Origin: GBS-DC sp037442365
Lineage (GTDB): Bacteria; Armatimonadota; Fimbriimonadia; Fimbriimonadales; GBS-DC
Assembly (NCBI GenBank): GCA_037442365.1
Contig: JBBIQK010000067.1
Location: 1-11,890 of the forward strand
DNA: 11,890 bases
Direction: 5' to 3'
Both the position numbers and the translations under genes were made by a program. This document shows, piece by piece, positions 5,639 through 11,580 of this stretch. Positions within the stretch are counted from its first letter, which is position 1. Every line of letters begins with the position of its first letter. A model generated the notes under the pieces. It did no database searches and was not told the origin of the DNA. It saw nothing but the letters and a program-made list of their open reading frames with translations.

Positions 5639-6511
5639 ATGAGCCGTACGACGGTTTTGAAGACCTATAAGTTGTGGGTGGGCGGCGCGTTCATCCGTTC
5701 CGAGTCGGGGCGCGCGTACCCGGTGCGCGATGCGCGTGGCGAGTTCTGGGCGAATGCGCCGCAGGCGTCGCGCAAGGACCTCCGCGACGCAGTGCAAGCT
5801 GCCCACAAAGCACAACCAGGCTGGGCGAGGCGCACTGCCTACAATCGCGGGCAGATTCTCTACCGCGTCGCCGAGATGCTGGAGACGCGCCGCGCGGCAA
5901 TCCGCGAGGAACTGCACGCCGTGCTGGGTGTTTCCCCAGATGCCGCCGACGCTGAAATCGACGCCAGCATCGACCGCTGGGTCTACTACGCAGGCTGGAG
6001 CGATAAGTTCGCCGCCGTGCTGTCCGCTGTGAACCCAGTCGCGATGCCGATGCACAACTTCACAGTGCCTGAGCCGACGGGCGTGGTGGGCGTCGCCTGT
6101 CCAGACGAGGCGCCGCTGGCGTCGCTGTGCAGCCTCCTCGCGCCTGCGATTGTGAGCGGGAACACGGTCGTTGCCCTACTGCCCGAAGCGGTTCCGACGG
6201 TGGGGCTGGCGTTCGCAGAAGCGCTGGCGACCTCCGACCTGCCCGCAGGCGTGGTGAACCTGCTGAGCGGCAGCCCGCAAGAGCTGCTGCCGCACATGGC
6301 GCGCCATGTCGAAGTCGACGCGCTCGACCTGTGCGGCGCACCCGATGAGATGCGCGCCGCGCTGGAGCAAGCCGCCGCCGAGACCATCACACGCCTGCAC
6401 TGTAGCCCGCGCCTGATCCCTGGCGAGTGGCGCAGCGACGCCGCACAGGGACTGCACTGGATTGAGCCCTATCTGGAGTTCAAAACCGTGTGGCACCCGC
6501 AGGGATGGTGA
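5639..6511 (+). CDS. Truncated ALDH-fold protein lacking the catalytic domain
   Basis: The 290 residues match the N-terminal NAD-binding half of aldehyde dehydrogenases, which are usually about 480-500. Family features are the KLWVGGAFIRSESGRAYPV start (11-29), the GWARRTAYNRGQILYRVAEML helix region (61-81), EPTGVVGVACPDEAPL (145-160), LAPAIVSGNTVVALLPEA (167-184) and DLPAGVVNLLSG (200-211). The family PWN asparagine is replaced (PDE, 155-157), and the cofactor lysine of LKPAE is leucine (LLPEA, 180-184). The ELGGK glutamate region reads TRLHCSP (251-257), and the protein ends about 35 residues later, before the catalytic cysteine would occur. An ALDH reaction is therefore not expected; a scaffold or regulatory role is possible. 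Truncated ALDH-like partners of complete ALDHs are known, but none is seen here. The last codons abut the next gene (3-base gap), and the tail is not a frameshift remnant. Confidence 0.8.
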   Translation: MSRTTVLKTYKLWVGGAFIRSESGRAYPVRDARGEFWANAPQASRKDLRDAVQAAHKAQPGWARRTAYNRGQILYRVAEMLETRRAAIREELHAVLGVSPDAADAEIDASIDRWVYYAGWSDKFAAVLSAVNPVAMPMHNFTVPEPTGVVGVACPDEAPLASLCSLLAPAIVSGNTVVALLPEAVPTVGLAFAEALATSDLPAGVVNLLSGSPQELLPHMARHVEVDALDLCGAPDEMRAALEQAAAETITRLHCSPRLIPGEWRSDAAQGLHWIEPYLEFKTVWHPQGW

Positions 6512-6514
6512 GCG

Positions 6515-7021
6515 ATGCAAACGCGCACGAAACTCGCGCTGGGGCTGGGCGTCGTCGTGCTGCTGCTGATTGGCGTGCGCGTGTTCCTCTCGCTGGCGAC
6601 GCCCAAAGAGGTCGAGCCGCGCACGCGAATCCTGCAGATGCTAACCGAAGGCGAGCAGGCGTTCGAAAACGAGGACATCGACGGCATGCTGCAGTTCCTC
6701 GCGGACGAGTTCAGCTGGAGCGGGATGGACAAGCAGCGCCTGCGCAACCAGCTACTGCTGTTTTTCCGCAACGCGCAGAATCCCCGCGCCGATCTGGGCG
6801 AGCCACAGATGGAGATTTTCGCGGGACGCATCCTCGTGCGGATGCCCGTGCGCATTCAATGGCGCGACGCCAACAACCCCAGCGGCGTCAACTCGCAGGA
6901 CTTCGGCGTGGTGGAGTTCGAGTTCCGCAAGTTCCCCCAGCGCAAGTGGCTGATTATCCGCTATGACGACTGGCGACTGATTCGGATGGAGGCGACCCAG
7001 ATGGGGGAGATTCCGCTATGA
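6515..7021 (+). CDS. Membrane-anchored protein, possibly NTF2/SnoaL-like
   Basis: The 168-residue protein has a short basic N-terminus, one hydrophobic segment at about 7-28 with no clear cleavage site, and then a soluble domain. The first helices (RILQMLTEGEQAFENEDIDGMLQF, 38-61) and the later beta-rich part with Trp-rich strands (QRKWLIIRYDDWRL) suggest an NTF2/SnoaL-type cone fold. That assignment is by pattern only. The topology would place the domain outside the cytoplasmic membrane. The ATG lies 3 bases after the ALDH-like stop, and the TGA overlaps the larE start (ATGA at 7018-7021), so it is translationally coupled. It is not recognised as a named family. Confidence 0.65.
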   Translation: MQTRTKLALGLGVVVLLLIGVRVFLSLATPKEVEPRTRILQMLTEGEQAFENEDIDGMLQFLADEFSWSGMDKQRLRNQLLLFFRNAQNPRADLGEPQMEIFAGRILVRMPVRIQWRDANNPSGVNSQDFGVVEFEFRKFPQRKWLIIRYDDWRLIRMEATQMGEIPL

Positions 7022-7830
7022 CGCCCGATTTGCAGGCGAAGTACGAGCGATTGCAGGCGCTCCTGCGCGAGATGGGCGCGGTGGTTGTTGGGTTGTCAGG
7101 TGGGGTAGACAGCACGCTGCTGGTCAGGGTCGCCCACGATACGCTGGGCGCGCGATGCGTCGCGGTCATCGGCAAGTCGGAGGCGTTCCCCGAAGGCGAG
7201 ATTGAGCAGGCGTTGCAACTGGCGCAGCAAATCGGCGTGCGCGTGCGGATTATACCCACGCACGAGCTGCAGAACCCGCTGTTTCAGGTCAATCGCGCCG
7301 ACCGCTGCTACCACTGCAAGACGGAGCTGTACGGGGTGCTGCGCCGCGTCGCAGACGAGGAGGGCATCCCCTGGATTGCGGACGGCGCGCATGCGGACGA
7401 CTTAGGCGACTACCGACCAGGCATGCGCGCAGCGCAGGAGCAGGGCGTGCGCGCGCCGTTGCTGGAAGCGGGCTTCACGAAGGCGGACATCCGCGCGCTG
7501 GCGAAACATCTGGGGCTGCCCATCTGGGACAAACCGTCGTTTGCGTGCCTGTCCAGCCGCTTCCCCTACGGCACGGTGATTACGCGCGCGCTGCTGCAGC
7601 AAGTCGATCGCGCGGAGCGCTACCTGCGCGAACTGGGCTTCCGTCAGGTGCGCGTGCGCCATCACGACGCTATCGTGCGCATCGAGGTCGAGCCGTGCGA
7701 CTTCGAAAAGGTGCTGCATCACGCGCCCGCGATTGTGGCGCATATGAAGTCGCTGGGCTATCTCTATGTCGCGCTGGATCTGGAGGGCTACCGCTCGGGG
7801 AAGATGAACGACGCGCTGCGCCGGGAGTAG
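7018..7830 (+). CDS. larE: ATP-dependent sacrificial sulfur transferase LarE
   Basis: The 270-residue protein shows the LarE layout. The PP-loop SGGVDST (27-33) binds ATP, RCYHCKTELY is at 96-105, DGAHADDLGDYRPGMRA at 122-138, and KPSFACLSSRFPYG at 172-185. C177 corresponds to Cys176 of Lactobacillus plantarum LarE, the residue whose sulfur is given up to the pyridinium precursor of the nickel-pincer nucleotide cofactor, leaving dehydroalanine. Only this conserved cysteine is present in that region, so the sacrificial rather than the iron-sulfur type mechanism is expected. LarB, LarC and the lactate racemase LarA are not in the window. It is the last gene of the operon and ends 3 bases from the convergent OstA-like gene, with no clear terminator. 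Confidence 0.93.
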   Translation: MTPDLQAKYERLQALLREMGAVVVGLSGGVDSTLLVRVAHDTLGARCVAVIGKSEAFPEGEIEQALQLAQQIGVRVRIIPTHELQNPLFQVNRADRCYHCKTELYGVLRRVADEEGIPWIADGAHADDLGDYRPGMRAAQEQGVRAPLLEAGFTKADIRALAKHLGLPIWDKPSFACLSSRFPYGTVITRALLQQVDRAERYLRELGFRQVRVRHHDAIVRIEVEPCDFEKVLHHAPAIVAHMKSLGYLYVALDLEGYRSGKMNDALRRE

Positions 7831-7833
7831 CTT

Positions 7834-8487
7834 TTACTGCTTTTTCGGCTCGATGGTCATCACGCCAATCGGCGCGCCGTCGCGCATTTTGGCGGTGGCT
7901 TCCACGCGCTGCAGCTCCTCCTCCAGATAGACCACAATCCGCTCGTTGTCGCGCCAGCGAATGAAGTAGAACTCGTCCTCGCCGTCCAGCGACACATCGC
8001 CCTCCAGCGTCACCGTGCGTTTCTGGTCGTCGTAGAGGACGCGCTGCGCCGTGCCGTTCAACTTGCTCAGCGGTTGCGGGCGATTGTAAACGAACTCCAC
8101 CTGCCCGATGGCTTCCGCCGTGCGCACGGCGGGACGACGCTGATTGTCGGGACCCAGCGTCGCTTTCAAGCGCGCGCAGGTCAGCGTGAAATACTGCTCG
8201 GGCGACTCGACGCGCACCGGAAAGCCGCGTATGCCCCGCGTCTCGACCTCTCGAATCTCGCCCTTGAACTGGGAGTAGTCGAGTTTGTAGTAGCGGATAC
8301 TCACCTTGCCGAACTGGATGAGTCCGCCCTGCGACTGCTGTCCGTGCAGCAACCCGACGCCCAGCACGATAGCCACACACAACCGGCGCAGAGCCGAAGT
8401 GTACGCGCTATCCCCTATCTCGTTGTGATGGCGGTTCGTGCGTTTACGGAGAATGCTCTTCACTGTTCGCATACCATTCTCACCCAT
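7834..8487 (-). CDS. Exported OstA/LptA-like protein
   Basis: The 217-residue protein has a basic N-terminal region of unusual length (about 35 residues), then a hydrophobic segment at about 36-48 and a beta-rich exported part. The segment RTAEAIGQVEFVYNRP, then LNGTAQRVLYDDQKRTVTLEGDVSL, repeats the pattern 'G-x-V ... G-x-A ... tyr-Asp ... v-x-L-x-G' of OstA/LptA/LptC-type beta-jellyroll proteins, which carry lipopolysaccharide across the periplasm. This is a motif-level call and the true role may differ. Start choice is uncertain: the ATGs at 8487 and 8472 are both possible, and the AGGAG at the recR stop is rather far upstream. It lies 14 bases after recR on the same strand and is likely co-transcribed. 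Confidence 0.6.
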   Translation of the reverse strand: MGENGMRTVKSILRKRTNRHHNEIGDSAYTSALRRLCVAIVLGVGLLHGQQSQGGLIQFGKVSIRYYKLDYSQFKGEIREVETRGIRGFPVRVESPEQYFTLTCARLKATLGPDNQRRPAVRTAEAIGQVEFVYNRPQPLSKLNGTAQRVLYDDQKRTVTLEGDVSLDGEDEFYFIRWRDNERIVVYLEEELQRVEATAKMRDGAPIGVMTIEPKKQ

Positions 8488-8501
8488 CAGAAGTGTACTT
8501 A

Positions 8502-9098
8502 TTACATCTCCTGTCTGCCGCTAAGGGCGTAGCCGAGCGTGGCGGCGTCGGCGTAGTCCAGCTCGCCGCCGACGGGCATCCCGTAGGCGATTCGCGTCAC
8601 GCGCACGCCCATCGGCTTGAGCAGGCGGGCGATATAGAGCGCGGTCGCATCGCCCTCCACATTTGCAGGCGTCGCTAAAATCACCTCGCGGGGCGTCTCG
8701 GCGCGCACGCGCTCCACCAGCTCGCGCAACTTGAGGTCTTCAGGCTGTACCCCCTCGGCGGGCGAAATCAGCCCGTGCAACACATGATACAGCCCGCGAT
8801 ACTGCTCCAGCCGCTCCAGGGCGACCACATCGCGCGGATCGGCAACGACACAAATCACCTCCGATTCGCGCGACGGGTCGCTGCACAGCTCGCACAGCTC
8901 CGCCTCGCTGAGGAAGAAACACCGTTGACACAGGCGGGTGCGCTCGCGCGCCAGCACAAGGCTTTCGGCGAGTCGGCGCGTCTCCTCTTCGGGACGACGA
9001 ATCAGGTACAGCGCGAGCCGCTGCGCCGAACGCGCCCCGACGCCGGGCAACCGCTCCAGCTGCTGCATCAGCTGGCGCAGGGCAGGGGGAAACAGCAT
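8502..9098 (-). CDS. recR: Recombination mediator RecR
   Basis: The 198-residue protein is full length for RecR. In order: a helix-hairpin-helix with LPGVGARSAQRLALYL (17-32), a C4 zinc site with cysteines at 57, 60, 69 and 72, a TOPRIM domain starting EVICVVADPRD (80-90), the LHGLISPAEGVQPEDL segment (107-122), and the Walker-B-like tail GMPVGGELDYADAATLGYALSGR. RecR works with RecF and RecO to load RecA on gapped DNA. It follows ybaB by 3 bases and precedes the OstA-like gene. The ybaB-recR order is widely conserved; dnaX, often upstream, is not present here. Confidence 0.97.
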   Translation of the reverse strand: MLFPPALRQLMQQLERLPGVGARSAQRLALYLIRRPEEETRRLAESLVLARERTRLCQRCFFLSEAELCELCSDPSRESEVICVVADPRDVVALERLEQYRGLYHVLHGLISPAEGVQPEDLKLRELVERVRAETPREVILATPANVEGDATALYIARLLKPMGVRVTRIAYGMPVGGELDYADAATLGYALSGRQEM

Positions 9099-9101
9099 CG
9101 G

Positions 9102-9446
9102 CTAAAACGGCAGTCCCAGCTTGTCCAGTCCCAGCCCGCCCGTGAGCTGGCTCATGCGCTCGGCGCGGATGTTCTCGGCTTGCGTCTGCGCCTCGCGCAC
9201 CGCGCTCACGATGAGGTCCTGCAGCATCTCGGGGTCGGTCGGGTCAATCACATCGGGTGCAATCTCCAGCGCCATCAGCACGCCCTTGCCATTCACTGTC
9301 GCCTTGACCACACCGCCGCCTGCGGTCGCCTGCACCTGCAGAGCGTCCATTTCCTCCTCGAAGCGCTGCGCCTCTTCCATCATGCGCTGCGCTTGTTCCA
9401 TCATCTGGCGCATCGAACCACCGCCGGGGATTTTTGGCATCTTCAT
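9102..9446 (-). CDS. ybaB: YbaB/EbfC-family nucleoid-associated protein
   Basis: The 114-residue protein is normal for the family. The N-terminal long helices (MRQMMEQAQRMMEEAQRFEEEM, 12-33) form the tweezer-like dimer arm. The family core is VQATAGGGVVKATVNGKGVLMALEIAPDVI (38-67) followed by DPEMLQDLIVSAVREAQ. The C-terminal tail LTGGLGLDKLGLPF is Gly/Leu-rich, as in relatives. It binds DNA as a dimer. GGAGG at 9456-9460 gives a good ribosome site for the 9446 ATG. A TACAAT box at 9468-9473 is the likely promoter of ybaB-recR-OstA-like. The duplicated gene fragment at 9522 onward lies directly upstream, where dnaX is found in many genomes. Confidence 0.95.
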   Translation of the reverse strand: MKMPKIPGGGSMRQMMEQAQRMMEEAQRFEEEMDALQVQATAGGGVVKATVNGKGVLMALEIAPDVIDPTDPEMLQDLIVSAVREAQTQAENIRAERMSQLTGGLGLDKLGLPF

Positions 9447-9467
9447 CGGTCGTTGCCTCCGACAGAT

Positions 9468-9473
9468 ATTGTA
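9468..9473 (-). promoter_or_regulatory. -10 box of the ybaB-recR operon
   Basis: The minus strand reads GCGGGTACAAT, 21 bases before the ybaB start codon, with GGAGG between. No -35 hexamer is evident. The preceding CGGGTA is shared with the TATACT boxes at 1329-1334 and 2780-2785. Confidence 0.45.
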
Positions 9474-9521
9474 CCCGCCGAACCGACTCTGCAGGGACTT
9501 CTACCGCATCCGCGTGAAATT

Positions 9522-9831
9522 CTAAGGCGCGGATGTGTCCGTGAGCCATGCCAGCGGCGCCCACACGGCGGCGACCTGCTCGGCAGAAAGGCTCGCGTCG
9601 GCGGGCGCGTCGAGCGCAGGCGACGCCTCGTCCTGCAACAGGCGCAGCAGTGTGTCGGTCAGATAATAAATGTTGTGCCCCGACAGGTGGCTGAAGGCGC
9701 GGCGCAACATCGGCAGCGCCTGCAGGAACACTTCGTCGGGCAGGCGCATCACGAACTCGTGCATCGCCTGCACAAAAGGTCGCGAACGGGACGCCGCGCC
9801 GCCCTGCGACTGCAGCAGCCCCTCCAGAAAC
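9522..9831. repeat. 310-bp direct repeat, copy 1
   Basis: This stretch aligns without gaps to 11581-11890 at a constant offset of 2,059 bp. By base-by-base comparison there are 14 mismatches (about 95.5% identity), all between 9522 and 9689; the last 142 bp (9690-9831) are identical. Similarity stops at the stop codon on one side. On the other side the second copy runs off the window, so the true right end is unknown. Confidence 0.95.
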
Positions 9832-9842
9832 AGCGCCGAATT
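9522..9842 (-). pseudogene. Duplicated 3' fragment of a DUF5682-like gene
   Basis: The minus-strand frame ending in TAG at 9522 encodes the same C-terminal sequence as the gene running off the window at 11581. Six residues differ across the last 83. The helix pair near VMRLPDEVFLQALPMLRRAF resembles, from memory, the C-terminus of DUF5682 proteins, which accompany MoxR ATPases and VWA proteins. The frame is open up to 9918 but has no credible start or ribosome site there, and that part is occupied by a strong promoter in the opposite direction. It is therefore read as a broken copy, not a short gene. The right boundary is approximate. Near-identity of the reading frame suggests recent duplication or ongoing conversion. 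Confidence 0.7.
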
Positions 9843-9867
9843 TCCCCCGAAAATTGCCGTTCCTCCC

Positions 9868-9896
9868 TTGACTTTTGGACAGATACATGCTATAAT
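9868..9896 (+). promoter_or_regulatory. Sigma70-type promoter of the exported-protein cassette
   Basis: TTGACT (9868-9873), an exact 17-bp spacer, then TATAAT (9891-9896), preceded by TGC as in extended -10 promoters. It is the closest match to consensus in the window. The predicted start is near 9903, giving a leader of about 40 bases to the 9945 ATG. It directs transcription away from the broken copy at 9522-9842 and into the three cassette genes. Confidence 0.88.
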
Positions 9897-9944
9897 TAAA
9901 AGACAAGGAGCAAGATGCTACAGAATCATTTCAGGAGGTGTTTC

Positions 9945-10640
9945 ATGCAAACAAGGAGCAGAGCCTTGAGCGTGGTAGCCCTCGCCATTTTGGTGTCAGT
10001 AGGCTACACACAGATTAGCGGTGGCGCAGTAAGACAAATAGCCGCGCTGAAAGTTCTCAATAACGCAGCCCGGTTTCATCGGTCCCTGATACAGTATGAC
10101 GCCGAGTTTCTCCTGCGCGCCTACAATCCCCTGCTGGGTCATACCCATCACGACGAGTTTGGCATGTGGCTTGACAAAGAGCGCCAGACCTTCTCTTTGC
10201 TGGCGATACGCACGGAGCTGTACGGGCAAAGCTACACGGCATCGCCTGCGTTCGCCCAGTGGTGGGAAGACAATCAGGCTGTCTCCACAGAGAATCCCAC
10301 TAACCTCTTCGCGATTGACTCCCCGTGGTTGGGCTCCTTCGCAGACACCCTCGTTGGTAGTCTCATGCTGGATCCCACTTACAGGATCAGCGAAATTTGG
10401 GGGAGCCAGCCTGTCCGAGAAACCATCATAACCGAAGGAACGCTACGGTTTCGCACGCGCGGCGCTGATGGCAATCCCGTGGAGCATGTCTTTCCGTACT
10501 GGCGTCTCCAAATACGCACCGACAACTATGAGGCGGTTGTCCATGTCGGTAAGGATCTGCCGTTTATCCTTTACTACCAGAAGCTCAAGAATGGACGACT
10601 CCTCTGGGAAGAGAGCTGGTACCCGTTCGAGTGGAGGTGA
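9945..10640 (+). CDS. Exported protein of unknown function (cassette gene 1)
   Basis: The 231-residue protein has a signal peptide (basic MQTRSR, hydrophobic 8-20, likely cleavage near 22-27). The mature part has a helical first half (AALKVLNNAARFHRSLIQYDAEFLLRA), a GHTHHDEFGMWLD segment near 65-77 with clustered His/Asp/Glu, and a Trp-rich C-terminus ending WEESWYPFEW. No family is recognised. Two in-frame starts each have a ribosome site: AAGGAG before 9915 and AGGAGGTG before 9945. The second is chosen because it gives a standard signal peptide. It is the first gene of the cassette, and GGAGGTGA at its stop serves the next gene. Base composition looks less GC-rich than the recR region by eye. 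Confidence 0.75.
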   Translation: MQTRSRALSVVALAILVSVGYTQISGGAVRQIAALKVLNNAARFHRSLIQYDAEFLLRAYNPLLGHTHHDEFGMWLDKERQTFSLLAIRTELYGQSYTASPAFAQWWEDNQAVSTENPTNLFAIDSPWLGSFADTLVGSLMLDPTYRISEIWGSQPVRETIITEGTLRFRTRGADGNPVEHVFPYWRLQIRTDNYEAVVHVGKDLPFILYYQKLKNGRLLWEESWYPFEWR

Positions 10641-10643
10641 GCG

Positions 10644-10877
10644 ATGCAACGGTTAGTGATTCTTTTCGCGCTTTGTGGCTTGAGCCTGAGCATCAGTCAC
10701 GCCAGCCGAGGCGCACTATTCTGGGAATGCTTCGGCGAACAACAGGATATGGGTATCCGTTGTATACCTGCCTGCAGTGATTGTAAGCGCAATACCGGCT
10801 CGAAAGTAAACTGCAACAGTGTGTGTGGTATGCGAGCGATTCCTGCAGGCACCTACATGGGTAGACGAATCATTTGA
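10644..10877 (+). CDS. Small exported six-cysteine protein (cassette gene 2)
   Basis: The 77-residue protein has a clear signal peptide (MQRLVILFALCGLSLSISHA, probable cleavage after residue 20). The mature part of about 57 residues has six cysteines spaced C-x10-C-x3-C-x2-C-x9-C-x3-C, enough for three disulfides, and a basic C-terminus (GRRII). The start is supported by GGAGGTGA at 10633-10640 and lies 3 bases after the previous stop. The spacing is not one recognised here as a known knottin, defensin or bacteriocin. A secreted disulfide-rich peptide, or an extracytoplasmic metal or cluster site, are both possible. It sits between two other exported-protein genes and the three are probably co-transcribed. 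Confidence 0.75.
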   Translation: MQRLVILFALCGLSLSISHASRGALFWECFGEQQDMGIRCIPACSDCKRNTGSKVNCNSVCGMRAIPAGTYMGRRII

Positions 10878-10894
10878 CCGACGAGAGGTGTGTG

Positions 10895-11578
10895 ATGAGA
10901 CGATACTGTCTATTTTTATGCCTCCTGAGCATGTACTTCTCGCATGCTCAGGAGGGTTTTCCACAATTGGGTATCGACAACGCTGACAGGACTCTCAACC
11001 GCGCAACTAACCTGGATATCTCTCTGAGTGAGTCGCTGGAACTCTTTGCGCGTTCCGTGCAGACAAATGACGACCCGCGTGCAATCCTTTGTTATACCCG
11101 CACGCTTTTGATAGCATTGACGGCTTTCCGATCCAACTTGATGATGCGCTACGCAGATTATGAACATGCGCCTGTCGAGCCAAAGATTACAGAAGCAGAG
11201 GCACAGCAGTTGCGGGCGTTTATCTACCGCCTGATGCAGATACAGGCGGAGCTGTTAGCCTTTGAGGAGACGGTGCTTCAGCGAGTGGAGCAGCAATATC
11301 CGCAGCTGGCACAAAATGGCGCGATCCGCGATTGGAAAAGTTATATTCAGCGTGGTCGTGAACGATTAGCTCGACGCTCGGAGGTGACTGGGCTGGCGAT
11401 TGATAAGTTCCCGACGGTTCGCTGGGAAGACCGCTATCGTCTCGTGTCGAGGCTGCAGGAGACGTTGCGCGAGTGCGAATGGAAGCCCGCTGGCAAGAGC
11501 CGTCGTGAGCGTGTAGAGCTTCCTGCGTCTCTCAAGCGGTTTGTGGAAGCGCCGCTGCCCTGGGTTATTGAAGAGTGA
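10895..11578 (+). CDS. Exported helical protein of unknown function (cassette gene 3)
   Basis: The 227-residue protein has a signal peptide (MRRYCLFLCLLSMYFSHA, cleavage likely after residue 18). The mature part is charged and mostly helical, with a long amphipathic stretch from about 95 to 150 rich in Glu/Gln/Leu. It shows no recognised motif. The ATG at 10895 is preceded by GAGGTG at 10885-10890; an in-frame TTG at 10874 overlaps the previous stop and is less likely. It follows the six-cysteine gene by 17 bases. A strong hairpin lies within its signal-peptide codons (10921-10955). It ends 2 bases from the stop of the convergent DUF5682-like gene. Confidence 0.75.
   Translation: MRRYCLFLCLLSMYFSHAQEGFPQLGIDNADRTLNRATNLDISLSESLELFARSVQTNDDPRAILCYTRTLLIALTAFRSNLMMRYADYEHAPVEPKITEAEAQQLRAFIYRLMQIQAELLAFEETVLQRVEQQYPQLAQNGAIRDWKSYIQRGRERLARRSEVTGLAIDKFPTVRWEDRYRLVSRLQETLRECEWKPAGKSRRERVELPASLKRFVEAPLPWVIEE
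10921..10960 (+). terminator. 13-bp perfect hairpin with short T tract inside a coding region
   Basis: CCTCCTGAGCATG (10921-10933) is perfectly complementary to CATGCTCAGGAGG (10943-10955), with a 9-base loop, followed by GTTTT. It begins 26 bases after the start codon of cassette gene 3. In form it is an intrinsic terminator or attenuator, though the T tract is short. A ribosome translating gene 3 would melt it. The 3' arm also holds AGGAGG, but no start codon at a useful distance follows it. Confidence 0.55.
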
Positions 11579-11580
11579 GT

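Noticed and set aside
7826..7850. Terminator between larE and the OstA-like gene
   Set aside because: There is a T-rich stretch after the larE stop, but no stem of more than a few pairs precedes it.
9522..9773. Free-standing 83-residue gene starting at a GTG
   Set aside because: The same sequence is the C-terminal part of a longer frame in both copies, and no ribosome site precedes the GTG.
9832..11580. Insertion sequence between the direct repeats
   Set aside because: None of the three genes resembles a transposase or integrase, no terminal inverted repeats were found, and the 310-bp repeats are far too long for target-site duplications.
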